Below are positions 32,991 to 42,076 of a stretch of 64,000 nucleotides of DNA, in pieces. How positions within the stretch are numbered: the stretch's first letter is position 1; every line of letters starts with the position of its first letter. The notes below the pieces were generated by a model. That model was not told where the DNA came from. It saw only the letters and a list, made by a program, of their open reading frames with translations, and made no database searches. The stretch comes from Roseburia_C sp031555935 (GTDB lineage Bacteria; Bacillota; Clostridia; Lachnospirales; Lachnospiraceae), in assembly GCA_031555935.1 (NCBI GenBank), contig JAVBTX010000010.1, forward strand, positions 1-64,000, in the 5' to 3' direction. Both the position numbers and the translations under genes were made by a program.

Positions 32991-34214
32991 ATGGAACGTA
33001 AAGACAAAAAAGGAAGAACACTAAAAACAGGAGAGAGCCAGCGAAAGGATGGCATGTATCAGTATCGGTATACGGACTTGGATAATAAGCGAAAGACGGT
33101 ATATAGCTGGCGGCTTCTACGCTCGGACAAGACACCATCAGATAAAAAGCATGACTTTTCGTTGCGGGAAAAAGAAGCAGAAATACAAGAATATTTGATA
33201 AAAGGACTTAGCAGCAAAGGAAAATATATGTCCTTAAATGATATGTTTGACAGCTATCTTTTGAGGAAACGTCACAAAGGGAAACCATTATTATCCAATA
33301 CAAAGTCAAACTATAAAAGTATGTGGGATAAAAATGTCCGGTATACTGTCGTTGGTAATATGAAATTGGCAAATATTTCACGGTCTGATATTGTTTCATT
33401 GTATTCTGATTTAAAAGAAAAAGATATTTCATATGGAACAATTGTCTTCTTTAATAAAGTAATGTCTTCTGTACTCAATATGGCAATAGATGATGATATC
33501 ATATCTAAAAACCCAGCCAAAAGGGCATTAGATGAAGTGGAAGGAGAGCATAAGAAACGTGATGCCCTTACCACAGCACAACAAGAAGAACTGCTTGCAT
33601 TTGCCAAAAAGAATAACAGAGATATGTACCGCAAGTTGACGGTGTTAATTCATACAATGTGCAGAATCAGCGAGTTTTCTGGACTTACGTGGGAAGACAT
33701 TGATATGCAGGAGAAAATAATTACGATTGACCATCAGCTTCAATATCTAAAGCTTGAAGGTGATGCAAAACATACTTACCATATCACCCAGACAAAATCA
33801 AAAAGAAGCAGAATTATCCCGATGACAGACGAAGTATATCAAATCCTAAAAGAATTAAAACGCCACTACTTTATCTTGAAACAAGATTACGAAATAGACG
33901 GCAAAGAAAATTTCCTGTTTTATACATCTTCCAACCGCTTAATGAATGAGGGTTCATTTTTACATGAACTCAAAAAGTTTCTTGATATGTATAATCAAGA
34001 AGCAGAAAACAAAATAGAAAAACTAACTCCTCACATCTTAAGACACACAGGTTGTACAAGAAATGCTGAAAACGGAATGGACATTAAAGTCCTGCAATAC
34101 ATTATGGGACACAGCACTTCTCAAATAACAAATGATGTCTATAACCATGTGCATATGCAAAGGGCAAGAAATGAGATGGTAAAGGCTGAATTTAGGCAGA
34201 AAAACAGAGCTTAG
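32991..34214 (+). CDS. Tyrosine recombinase, Tn916-type integrase
   Basis: 407 residues from the ATG at 32991 after AAAGGAGC. The N-terminal arm-binding domain (KDKKGRTLKTGESQRKDGMY) is the Tn916 integrase type. A SAM-like core-binding domain follows (about 75-180), then the catalytic domain with R225 (CRISEFSG), H348 and R351 (HILRHTG) and Y384 (DVYNHV). All key residues are present, so it should be active. It sits next to the right attachment repeat. Confidence 0.94.
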   Translation: MERKDKKGRTLKTGESQRKDGMYQYRYTDLDNKRKTVYSWRLLRSDKTPSDKKHDFSLREKEAEIQEYLIKGLSSKGKYMSLNDMFDSYLLRKRHKGKPLLSNTKSNYKSMWDKNVRYTVVGNMKLANISRSDIVSLYSDLKEKDISYGTIVFFNKVMSSVLNMAIDDDIISKNPAKRALDEVEGEHKKRDALTTAQQEELLAFAKKNNRDMYRKLTVLIHTMCRISEFSGLTWEDIDMQEKIITIDHQLQYLKLEGDAKHTYHITQTKSKRSRIIPMTDEVYQILKELKRHYFILKQDYEIDGKENFLFYTSSNRLMNEGSFLHELKKFLDMYNQEAENKIEKLTPHILRHTGCTRNAENGMDIKVLQYIMGHSTSQITNDVYNHVHMQRARNEMVKAEFRQKNRA

Positions 34215-34388
34215 CTTTACACCAGTTCACTTGAAAAAAACAACTAGATTTACACCAAATATACACCATCGTGTTGTTAATTTATGAAATTTTACGTGAA
34301 GAAATGGAAAATCAACAATTCGAATAATCGCCCAATTATAGCGATTTGAGAGGATATAAAAGCATATGAAGAAATACTCAAAATTACA

Positions 34389-34409
34389 CATTTCTTACAC
34401 CATTGTAAG
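34389..34409. repeat. Right attachment site (attR)
   Basis: Exact second copy of the 21-bp repeat at 29592-29612, 175 bases past the integrase stop. Confidence 0.8.
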
Positions 34410-34412
34410 ATT

Positions 34413-34459
34413 AAACCGGAAAATGTAAGCTAAATCAATGGCGGCCATTTTCCGGTTTT
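34413..34459 (+). terminator. Terminator right of the element
   Basis: Perfect stem AAACCGGAAAATG / CATTTTCCGGTTT followed by TG-TT. It lies just outside attR. Without the element it would directly follow the isochorismatase gene, so it is probably the original terminator of the 27302-29581 cluster. Confidence 0.85.
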
Positions 34460-34507
34460 GTTATACTCAATTTGTAAAACATAGATATGACAAATAGGAG
34501 GAACAAC

Positions 34508-35275
34508 ATGACAATATTAGAAGTAAACAATTTAAAGAAAATCTACACCACCCGCTTCGGCGGCAGTCAGGTTCAGGCATTGTCCAACTTGAGCTTCTCG
34601 GTGGAAGAAGGAGAGTACGTAGCCATTATGGGCGAATCCGGTTCGGGGAAAACGACATTGTTAAATATTCTGGCGGCCTTAGATAAACCGACAAACGGAG
34701 AGGTCCTGTTAAATAAAAAGAATATCGTAACCATAAAGGAAAAAGAAATATCGGCGTTCCGTCGTGAGAATCTGGGATTTGTATTTCAGGATTTTAATTT
34801 ATTGGATAACTTTTCAATAAAAGATAATATTTTGTTGCCATTGGTATTGTCAGGAGTCCATCATAAAGACATGGAAGAACGGTTATTACCAATTGCCGGA
34901 AAGCTTGGCATTACAGAATTGCTGGAGAAATATCCTTATGAAGTGTCCGGGGGACAGAAGCAGCGGGCGGCCGTAGCAAGGGCATTGATCACAAGTCCGC
35001 AGTTAATACTAGCTGATGAACCAACGGGTGCGCTGGACTCCAAAGCGACCGATAGCTTGCTGGCGCTATTCAACAAAATCAATGAAGAGGGTCAGACAAT
35101 ATTGATGGTAACCCATAGCACGAAGGCGGCAAGCCGGGCGAAACGAGTCTTGTTTATCAAAGACGGCGAAGTATTTCACCAATTGTATCGCGGCAATATG
35201 AATAACGAGCAGTTATTTGCCAAGATTTCAGATACCCTAACCATGCTGACGACAGGCGGTGAGCAATATGAATAA
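34508..35275 (+). CDS. BceA-like ABC transporter ATP-binding protein
   Basis: 255 residues. The ATG at 34508 follows AGGAGG. Walker A is GESGSGKTT, signature VSGGQKQR, Walker B LILADEP, and the FRRENLGFVFQDFNLLD Q-loop block is typical of the MacB/Bce group. With the BceB-like permease it removes peptide antibiotics from their lipid targets. It overlaps bceB by eight bases. The matching BceRS-like pair is at 21649-23306 rather than adjacent. Confidence 0.93.
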   Translation: MTILEVNNLKKIYTTRFGGSQVQALSNLSFSVEEGEYVAIMGESGSGKTTLLNILAALDKPTNGEVLLNKKNIVTIKEKEISAFRRENLGFVFQDFNLLDNFSIKDNILLPLVLSGVHHKDMEERLLPIAGKLGITELLEKYPYEVSGGQKQRAAVARALITSPQLILADEPTGALDSKATDSLLALFNKINEEGQTILMVTHSTKAASRAKRVLFIKDGEVFHQLYRGNMNNEQLFAKISDTLTMLTTGGEQYE

Positions 35276-37277
35276 AGGATTGTATGGCCGACTGGCAGTC
35301 GTTAATATGAGAAACAACAAGCAGTTTTATTTGCCATATCTTCTAACTGGGATATTGACAGTTGCGATGTTCTATATCATGTGTGCGCTAAAAGGGAATA
35401 AAGGACTAGACCAATTGCCAGGAACCAGTGAGGTAAAAGTGATACTGGGAATGGGAACGGTGATAATTGGAATATTTGCAGTGATTTTCTTGTTTTATAC
35501 TAATAGCTTTATTATCAAGCGCCGGAAAAAAGAGCTTGGTGTCTATAACATTCTTGGAATGGAGAAACGTCATTTGGCCAAGGTGCTATTTTTAGAGACA
35601 TTGCTGACTGCGTTGTTTGCAGTTGGCGGCGGTTTGATTACAGGAATTGTTTTTAATAAGTTAATGTGTATGCTGCTATATAAGCTGATTGGTTATGGTG
35701 CCAGAATTGAGTTCTACATCTCGGGAGTTGGTATCCAAGCAACGCTGATATTATTCTTAAGCATCTATTTATTGACATTGCTTTACAATATGATGCAGAT
35801 TAAATTGGCCAATCCGATTGAACTTTTACATGGGGGAAATGTTGGGGAACGTGAGCCAAAAACAAAGGTATTGCTGGCGATAGTTGGTGTGCTGGCGATT
35901 GGAGCTGGTTACTACATTGCAATTACAACGAAAAGTCCGCTAAATGCATTGGTTTTGTTCTTTTGGGCCGTATTATTAGTGATTATCGGCACATATAGCC
36001 TATTTACTGCGGGAAGTATTGCGATATTAAAGCTATTACGAAAAAATAAAAACTACTATTATAAGGCGAGACATTTCACGGCAGTGTCGGGGATGTTATA
36101 TCGAATGAAGCAAAATGCGGTCGGCTTGGCAAATATTTGTATTTTATCAACAATGGTCTTAATTATGGTATCGGGAACGGTCAGTCTGTATTTTGGTGTG
36201 GAAGATGAGTTGAAGAGCCGCTATCCAACGGATATATCCGTGTATGCGCATTATGACTCATCAGAAAGTCTGGAAAAAGCGGCTGACTGGGAACAGGATA
36301 TGGAACAAATTATTGCCCAAAATGGTCGAAAAATTATAAATAAAACCTCATATGCGGCACTGTCGTTTGCAGCCGTTGAAAGAGGTAATGATAATCAATT
36401 TCTGATTGAAGAACCAAAAGATTTTAGCGCAGACAATATTACCATGTTTACAGTAATTACGAGAGAGACTTGCAAAGAGCGTTTTGATTATGAGCTAGAG
36501 CCGTTGGCAGAAAAAGAGATTTATTTGATGGGAACAAACAAAATGGACACGGCCACAATTGGCGGACAGAAATATGACGTAAAGAATGTGCTGGAATTTA
36601 ATCATGAAGAAGATAGCGTGACTGGCTCACTGTACAGCTATTATTTTATCGTTGTCAATGACAGTGCCGGCATGGAGGAATTCTATCATTTGCAGAAACA
36701 GGCTTACGGTGAAGAGGCGAGCAATTATATATATAGCATCTATCTTGATATTGACGGTACGGACGAGGAAAAAGTGGCTTGTGGTGAAGCTGTTCGGGAA
36801 AACTTAAGAAATTCTGATAATGCATCATTTGCGGCAGCATACTGTGAGTGTCGTCAGGCCAATGCCGGTGATTTTCGGGCAATGCACGGTGGCTTTTTAT
36901 TCCTCGGACTGTTTCTTGGTGGAATGTTCTTAATGATAACGGTATTGATTATTTTCTATAAGCAAATATCGGAGGGATATGACGATAAAGAGCGATTTGC
37001 CATTATGGAAAAAGTTGGAATGAGTAATGAGGAAGTAAAAGCATCCATTCGCTCACAGGTGCGGACGGTATTTCTACTACCGATTATTACGGCAGCCATT
37101 CATGTATTTGCCGCCTTCCCAATGGTAAAACGATTATTGGCAGTCATGAACTTAACAAATGGCGGGTTATTTGCCTGGTGTATGGCAGGTACAATCGTAG
37201 TATTTTTAACGATTTATCTACTAGTGTTCTGGTTGACGTCAAAAACCTATTACCGAATTGTCGGAGCCCAAGTATAA
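35268..37277 (+). CDS. BceB-like ABC transporter permease
   Basis: 669 residues from the ATG at 35268. There are ten predicted spans with the FtsX-like arrangement. A large extracellular domain (about 310-530) between spans seven and eight is the hallmark of BceB permeases and the likely sensor and antibiotic-contact domain. FIIKRRKKELGVYNILGMEKRHL is the typical cytoplasmic coupling segment. Expected role: resistance to, and signalling of, bacitracin-like or cationic peptides. The exact drug is not readable. Confidence 0.92.
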   Translation: MNKGLYGRLAVVNMRNNKQFYLPYLLTGILTVAMFYIMCALKGNKGLDQLPGTSEVKVILGMGTVIIGIFAVIFLFYTNSFIIKRRKKELGVYNILGMEKRHLAKVLFLETLLTALFAVGGGLITGIVFNKLMCMLLYKLIGYGARIEFYISGVGIQATLILFLSIYLLTLLYNMMQIKLANPIELLHGGNVGEREPKTKVLLAIVGVLAIGAGYYIAITTKSPLNALVLFFWAVLLVIIGTYSLFTAGSIAILKLLRKNKNYYYKARHFTAVSGMLYRMKQNAVGLANICILSTMVLIMVSGTVSLYFGVEDELKSRYPTDISVYAHYDSSESLEKAADWEQDMEQIIAQNGRKIINKTSYAALSFAAVERGNDNQFLIEEPKDFSADNITMFTVITRETCKERFDYELEPLAEKEIYLMGTNKMDTATIGGQKYDVKNVLEFNHEEDSVTGSLYSYYFIVVNDSAGMEEFYHLQKQAYGEEASNYIYSIYLDIDGTDEEKVACGEAVRENLRNSDNASFAAAYCECRQANAGDFRAMHGGFLFLGLFLGGMFLMITVLIIFYKQISEGYDDKERFAIMEKVGMSNEEVKASIRSQVRTVFLLPIITAAIHVFAAFPMVKRLLAVMNLTNGGLFAWCMAGTIVVFLTIYLLVFWLTSKTYYRIVGAQV

Positions 37278-37326
37278 TCACTACTGAGCACACCAAAAAT
37301 AAACAAAATATTCCATCAAAAACAAT

Positions 37327-37354
37327 TGTAAAAAACGAAATATCGTGCTAATAT
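37327..37354 (+). promoter_or_regulatory. Promoter of the chemoreceptor gene
   Basis: TTGTAA (37327-37332), 16-bp spacer, TAATAT (37349-37354) can serve sigma-A. The same bases also fit a motility sigma-D pattern, TAAA-N14-GCTAATAT (37329-37354), where GCCGATAT is consensus. Either reading is possible. Confidence 0.45.
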
Positions 37355-37406
37355 ACAATAATACCCACAACCCAAAATGTACAAGAAAAAGGAAGGAGTA
37401 TTAAGT

Positions 37407-39392
37407 ATGAAATTGAAAACTCAATTTGTATTAGCGTTTACATTGTTTGCGTTGATACCAGCCGTGACGGTGGGGACTGTCACAAAATTAGTTGTGGGGG
37501 ATCAGGGAATAAAAGATGCGCAGGACAGCGCAACACAGGAATTGGAGCTTGCACAGGGCGGAACCGAAAGTATTCTTGATATGATTCAGAAAATCAATAT
37601 CCAGGCAAGCGGTGAAATAACATTCCGAATGTTTTTAAGTGGAGCAACAGAAGTAAAGCAAGAAGAAGTAAATGGACGTTTAAAGGAACTGACAGAGACA
37701 TATAGACTCTTAGATAATGCCATCTTAACGGATGAAAACGCTAAGGTTGTAGGTTCTGATGATGAGTCAATGATGGGTGTTAATTGCAGCGAGATATGGC
37801 CAGAAACGATAGCTGAGGTAATGAAAACCGGTGAGTTGACAACTTCAGAAGGAACCCGTAATGTGATTTCCGGTAGTGTTATGCAGGTAATGGTAATGCC
37901 GGTCAAAGACGGTGATAAAGTGGTTGGATATTTTCTAAGCGCCATTAATATTCAGGAAATATATGAAAAAGTAATTGCCAAAGCAAAACTATTTGATAGT
38001 GGGTATATCTATGTAGTGGAAGCAGATGGAACAATGCTGATGCATCCAAATGCGGAGCTGTTATTGGATGAGACAGCATTTAATCAGCTACCAATTGCTG
38101 ATGAAGTAAAAGAACAGACTCATGGTAATGGAATGTATACCTTTGAGGGTAAACAGCGTTACTACACATTTGATACTGGTTCAAATGGCTGGAGCTATGT
38201 AGCAGTAATGCCGAAGGAAGAAGTTGAGAGCTTGGTAGATTTTATCGTGAGGTTACTAGCAATTGCAATCGGTGCCGTATGTGTCATTTCACCGCTGGTT
38301 GCGCTAATAATAGCCGGTGGTATTATAAAACCAATTAAAAAAGTTTCGGCTGGAATAGCTTCACTTGCAGATGGCGATTTTACAGATATAGTAAAGATAA
38401 ATAAACGTGATGAAATTGGTCAGATGGCGTTGCAGTTGAATCAGACAACAAACAGTCTGTCAGATGCAGTTAGTGGCGTAACATCTACAGCCAATCTAAT
38501 GGGCGATCAGGCACACGGTCTGGCGGATATGTCAAGGAATATGTCCTTGATCATTAACGACATGAATTCATCCATTGATACAATCACGGAAGGCTCATCA
38601 GCACAGGCTTCTGATATTCAAGAAACCTTGGAAATGTTGATTAGTCTGGAACATGAAATTGATGAAATTGAAAACAATCTAAAAGCAGTTGGTCAGTCAG
38701 CAGTCAATGCTCAGGGCAAGGCCGTTGATGGTCAGTCAACCGTAAATACATTAGCTGTAGCAATCAGTGAGGTTCGCAAGACCTTCGAACAGTTTAATAA
38801 AAAAATTAATGACCTTGGGAACACGGTTTCTGAAATCAGTAATATTACCGATGCGATTAATGATATCGCCAGCCAGACCAATCTATTGGCTTTAAATGCA
38901 GCAATTGAGGCAGCTAGAGCCGGTGAAATGGGTAAAGGCTTTGCGGTGGTAGCAGAAGAGGTTCGAACACTTGCCGAGCAGTCACAGAAGTCCGCCGAGG
39001 AAATCGGTCAACTGATTCACAATGTCCGTGAGGAGACGACGGGTGTAGTAAAGGATTCAGAACAAGTAGATGTACTGTTGGAGCAGCAAGGAAAGATTGT
39101 CACAGAAGTGCTCAGTGCCTTTGACCAGACATTGGAATCAATCGAGGTTGCTGGTCCGGTAATAAAAGATACCTTCGCTTCCTTGGAAGTGGCAGCGCAA
39201 GCAGGTCATTCCGTTAGAACAAAAGCAGAATCTATAGCATCTGCGGCAGAAGAGGTAGTGGCATCGACAGAAATAATATCAGCAACATCACAAGAGTTGC
39301 TGGCAACTAGCGAGGAAGTTTCAAATAGCGCAGCACAGACGAATCAGGCTGCGGAGGGACTAAATCAGACAATGGAAAAATTTAAGTGTTAA
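37407..39392 (+). CDS. Methyl-accepting chemotaxis protein
   Basis: 661 residues from the ATG at 37407 after AAGGAGT. Spans at about 8-28 and 282-305 enclose a double-Cache ligand domain. HAMP follows (about 305-360), then a long coiled signalling domain with the conserved tip DIASQTNLLALNAAIEAARAGE and FAVVAEEVRTLAEQS. It should pass ligand binding to CheA/CheW and the flagellar motor, implying a motile organism. No chemotaxis genes adjoin. The ligand is unknown; dCache domains commonly bind amino acids or organic acids. Confidence 0.95.
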   Translation: MKLKTQFVLAFTLFALIPAVTVGTVTKLVVGDQGIKDAQDSATQELELAQGGTESILDMIQKINIQASGEITFRMFLSGATEVKQEEVNGRLKELTETYRLLDNAILTDENAKVVGSDDESMMGVNCSEIWPETIAEVMKTGELTTSEGTRNVISGSVMQVMVMPVKDGDKVVGYFLSAINIQEIYEKVIAKAKLFDSGYIYVVEADGTMLMHPNAELLLDETAFNQLPIADEVKEQTHGNGMYTFEGKQRYYTFDTGSNGWSYVAVMPKEEVESLVDFIVRLLAIAIGAVCVISPLVALIIAGGIIKPIKKVSAGIASLADGDFTDIVKINKRDEIGQMALQLNQTTNSLSDAVSGVTSTANLMGDQAHGLADMSRNMSLIINDMNSSIDTITEGSSAQASDIQETLEMLISLEHEIDEIENNLKAVGQSAVNAQGKAVDGQSTVNTLAVAISEVRKTFEQFNKKINDLGNTVSEISNITDAINDIASQTNLLALNAAIEAARAGEMGKGFAVVAEEVRTLAEQSQKSAEEIGQLIHNVREETTGVVKDSEQVDVLLEQQGKIVTEVLSAFDQTLESIEVAGPVIKDTFASLEVAAQAGHSVRTKAESIASAAEEVVASTEIISATSQELLATSEEVSNSAAQTNQAAEGLNQTMEKFKC

Positions 39393-39409
39393 TATATTAG
39401 GAAGAATGA

Positions 39410-39449
39410 GAAGGGACTGCTATGTAAAATGGCAGTTCTTTCTTTTTTT
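39410..39449 (+). terminator. Terminator after the chemoreceptor gene
   Basis: GAAGGGACTGC / GCAGTTCTTTC (with G-T pairs) followed by TTTTTTT. Confidence 0.75.
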
Positions 39450-39459
39450 ACCAAACCCC

Positions 39460-39488
39460 TTGAAGAATCAGTAAAAACGAGATACAAT
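39460..39488 (+). promoter_or_regulatory. Promoter of the small membrane protein gene
   Basis: TTGAAG (39460-39465), 17-bp spacer, TACAAT (39483-39488), 44 bp before the ATG. Confidence 0.7.
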
Positions 39489-39532
39489 AAACAATATATA
39501 GAAGTATTCACAAGGGAAGAAAAGGGGTAATT

Positions 39533-39877
39533 ATGGAAGGAAATATCAGAAGTAATATAAAAGAGAACTTACAGGAGAATATTCAAGAGAATTTGCATGA
39601 GTTTGCAGAGCGACGCAAGTATTATCAATATGCAAAAGTGATGGCAGGCGGAATGGTAACCTTAATTGGAACGATTCTGGCAATCTATATTGGTGGGTGG
39701 GTGATGCTGTTGGTACCACTGAAGGAAGCAGTAACAGCACTTTTAGTAGGCGCTTTGACAAAGCGGATGATACTAGTGACGGCATTAAAATGTGCATTGT
39801 CTTTAACAACGGCTGGCGCCATTTGGTGTGCTAGTTATATTATAAACCGTAAAATTATTGGGTATGAAGAATGCTAG
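39533..39877 (+). CDS. Small membrane protein with N-terminal amphipathic repeat
   Basis: 114 residues. The ATG follows AAAAGGGG. The N-terminus repeats a NIxxN(I/L)xEN pattern (residues about 4-20), likely an amphipathic or coiled helix, followed by two or three spans (about 35-60, 65-80, 85-105). Unknown family. It has its own promoter and terminator, so it is an independent gene. Confidence 0.65.
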   Translation: MEGNIRSNIKENLQENIQENLHEFAERRKYYQYAKVMAGGMVTLIGTILAIYIGGWVMLLVPLKEAVTALLVGALTKRMILVTALKCALSLTTAGAIWCASYIINRKIIGYEEC

Positions 39878-39897
39878 AGTAATCGCAACAGCTTTTG

Positions 39898-39924
39898 GCA
39901 TGCTTTTTTAAGCATGCTTTTTTT
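39898..39924 (+). terminator. Strong intrinsic terminator
   Basis: Perfect stem GCATGCTT/AAGCATGC with a TTTT loop and seven T behind it. Only 35 bases then remain before the diguanylate cyclase ATG, so that operon's promoter must overlap this region or lie upstream with readthrough. Confidence 0.88.
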
Positions 39925-39959
39925 ATCAAGATTCGGAAAGCTTTTAGTGAGGGTACGGT

Positions 39960-41636
39960 ATGGACATAAACAAACAGCATTTTATTAAATTAATAAGCTT
40001 TGTTTTGGTTATTTGTGGACTTATCCTGGTTTTCAAGATAAACTTTTTTCATTCAAATATGGAACGGACTCATATTACCAATCCATGGACGGTAACCGTA
40101 AATGATAACGTATATGTTACCGAGGATTTGGAAAGCCTGTATTTTCCGATGGTTGACAAGGGTGACTATGTAGAGCTGCAGGTGGAACTTCCAGAATCGG
40201 AATACGTACAAGTGACTTTTGAGATGCGTTTGCAAGCTTCGGCAGTCAGGATTTATCTTGATGGGGTGGAGCTATATGAATATGGGCATCAATATGCAAA
40301 GCGTCATCAGATGGTTGGCAATGGGGTCATCTGGCTGACGATGCCAACCGATTATGTGGGAAAAACTTTGCGGATTTGCTTGGATGTTCAAGAAAATGAA
40401 GCTTTTAGCAAAATCCAGAATGTATATCTGGAGGGTACTCAGAACTTATACCGCAATATGATTTACAACAATTTCAATACATTACTGGTAATTGGGTTTA
40501 TGTATGCATTTGCATTGATTGCGCTGACGGCCACTTTTTTGCTGCATGATCGCCAAAAACGGATGGAGACATTGTTTTGGGTTGCGTGCTTTGCATGGCT
40601 TGTAGCAACGTGGTTGTTGTGTTATAGTAGATTGATACAATTATTTACGAGTAATTTTCATTTCATTGCTCAGCTAGAGTATCTTAGCTTGTATCTGGCA
40701 CCAATTTGTATGCTGTTTTTTATTTATGATTTAATCAGTGGTACTCGGTATGACAAAATAATTCGTGGAGTGGGGATTGCATTTGCTTTGGTCGATGCGC
40801 TGTTAATCTTTCTGAATTACACGAATATTGCTCATTTTTGTCGAACCTTGTATGTGTATGATTTGATGGTAATCGTCTGTGGCATATCATCAATTGTGAT
40901 TGGTATTATCTGGGCAAAGAATACCAGGAAGCCAGCGGGTTGGATATTTGTTGGTGGAATTAGTTTATTTGTGTTATTTGCGATGATTGATATGATTCGC
41001 CATTTGATTGACCACTATGGAAACATGGGCTGGGGAACGCAGGCAACCTTTATGCCGCTGGGGTTTGTACTTTTTGTTTCGGCAATGTTCTTAAGTTTTG
41101 AGTTTCTGATGATGGAAAAAATCGCCGAAAATATGGAGCGAAAGACGCTTCTCTATATGGCCTATACGGATGCCTTGACGAATATTGGCAACCGTGCTAA
41201 ATGTGAGGAAGTTTTCGGTAAATATGAGACAGAACAGACGAAGGTCACGGTGATAAATATTGACCTCAATGATTTTAAGACCATTAATGATACATATGGT
41301 CACGCGGTTGGTGATGAATTGCTGATGCGCTTTGCCACTATTTTGGAAAATACTTTTCATAACCGGGGCTTTGTCGGCAGAATGGGTGGAGATGAGTTTG
41401 TTGTTGTCGTGCCGGATGCAGAGCGAGATTCGGTTGAAGAAGATATGGAACAATTACAAAAAAATATTAAATGGGCTAATGATACATCGGGCTGTCCATA
41501 TCAGATATCAATTTCCTACGGCTGCGCGGATAACCAGGAGGGTAACCTGAGTAGCGTTTGGAAAGTCTATGAGAAGGCAGATCGGCGTATGTATAAGTAT
41601 AAAAGAAATATCAAAAAGAAGAATGGAGGAAAATAA
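39960..41636 (+). CDS. Membrane diguanylate cyclase (7TM-DISM-like sensor + GGDEF)
   Basis: 558 residues. One span (about 10-28) leads to an extracellular beta-rich domain (about 35-165), then seven spans (about 175-395) and a cytoplasmic GGDEF domain (about 400-558). The plan resembles 7TM-DISM sensors. The active site G476-G-D-E-F480 is intact, so it should make cyclic di-GMP from two GTP. No RxxD inhibitory site is obvious just before it. It heads a five-gene run with gaps of 2 to 14 bases or overlap. Confidence 0.92.
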   Translation: MDINKQHFIKLISFVLVICGLILVFKINFFHSNMERTHITNPWTVTVNDNVYVTEDLESLYFPMVDKGDYVELQVELPESEYVQVTFEMRLQASAVRIYLDGVELYEYGHQYAKRHQMVGNGVIWLTMPTDYVGKTLRICLDVQENEAFSKIQNVYLEGTQNLYRNMIYNNFNTLLVIGFMYAFALIALTATFLLHDRQKRMETLFWVACFAWLVATWLLCYSRLIQLFTSNFHFIAQLEYLSLYLAPICMLFFIYDLISGTRYDKIIRGVGIAFALVDALLIFLNYTNIAHFCRTLYVYDLMVIVCGISSIVIGIIWAKNTRKPAGWIFVGGISLFVLFAMIDMIRHLIDHYGNMGWGTQATFMPLGFVLFVSAMFLSFEFLMMEKIAENMERKTLLYMAYTDALTNIGNRAKCEEVFGKYETEQTKVTVINIDLNDFKTINDTYGHAVGDELLMRFATILENTFHNRGFVGRMGGDEFVVVVPDAERDSVEEDMEQLQKNIKWANDTSGCPYQISISYGCADNQEGNLSSVWKVYEKADRRMYKYKRNIKKKNGGK

Positions 41637-41638
41637 AT

Positions 41639-42073
41639 ATGTTTGTTGTATTTTGGATTGCACTAATTGTAGCATTTTTAATTATTGAGATTATCACGGT
41701 GGGGCTGACGACCATCTGGTTTGCCGGCGGTGCGGTGGTAGCGCTGATAGCATATGGCCTGGGAGCCGATTTTATCTGGCAGGTGGTACTGTTCTTTGTG
41801 GTGTCCTTGGCATTGCTGTACTTTACCAGACCGTGGGCGATGAAGTATATCAATAAGAACCATACCAAGACAAATTATGAAGAGGCAATCGGTCAGTTAG
41901 CAAGAGTGACAGCAGCTGTAAATAATCCGAATGGCGAAGGAACTGCTATTTTAAATGGGCAGGAGTGGACGGCCCGCAGTGAGGATGACGAGATTACGTT
42001 TGTAGCGGGTGAGATGGGCGAAGTAGTTGCGGTAGCCGGAGTCAAACTTATCTTGAAAAAAGTACAGGAGTAA
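41639..42073 (+). CDS. NfeD-like membrane protein
   Basis: 144 residues. Three spans (about 3-22, 25-42, 47-65) are followed by an OB-fold domain with QLARVTAAVNN and GTAILNGQEWTARSED, the mark of the NfeD C-terminus. Short NfeD proteins usually pair with stomatin/SPFH proteins and affect membrane organisation. No SPFH gene is adjacent here; the neighbour is a patatin phospholipase. Two bases separate it from the cyclase. Confidence 0.9.
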   Translation: MFVVFWIALIVAFLIIEIITVGLTTIWFAGGAVVALIAYGLGADFIWQVVLFFVVSLALLYFTRPWAMKYINKNHTKTNYEEAIGQLARVTAAVNNPNGEGTAILNGQEWTARSEDDEITFVAGEMGEVVAVAGVKLILKKVQE

Positions 42074-42076
42074 AAC

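Larger units (their letters stand above)
29592..34409. mobile_element. Integrative mobilizable element (MobT/Xis/Int type), about 4.8 kb
   Basis: It is bounded by exact 21-bp direct repeats (29592-29612 and 34389-34409). Cargo from left to right: a gene relic, a holin-like toxin, an HTH repressor on the minus strand, a structured GC-rich segment, a MobT-like relaxase, an excisionase and a tyrosine integrase next to the right repeat. No transfer or coupling genes are present, so it would need a helper conjugative element. Confidence 0.8.
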
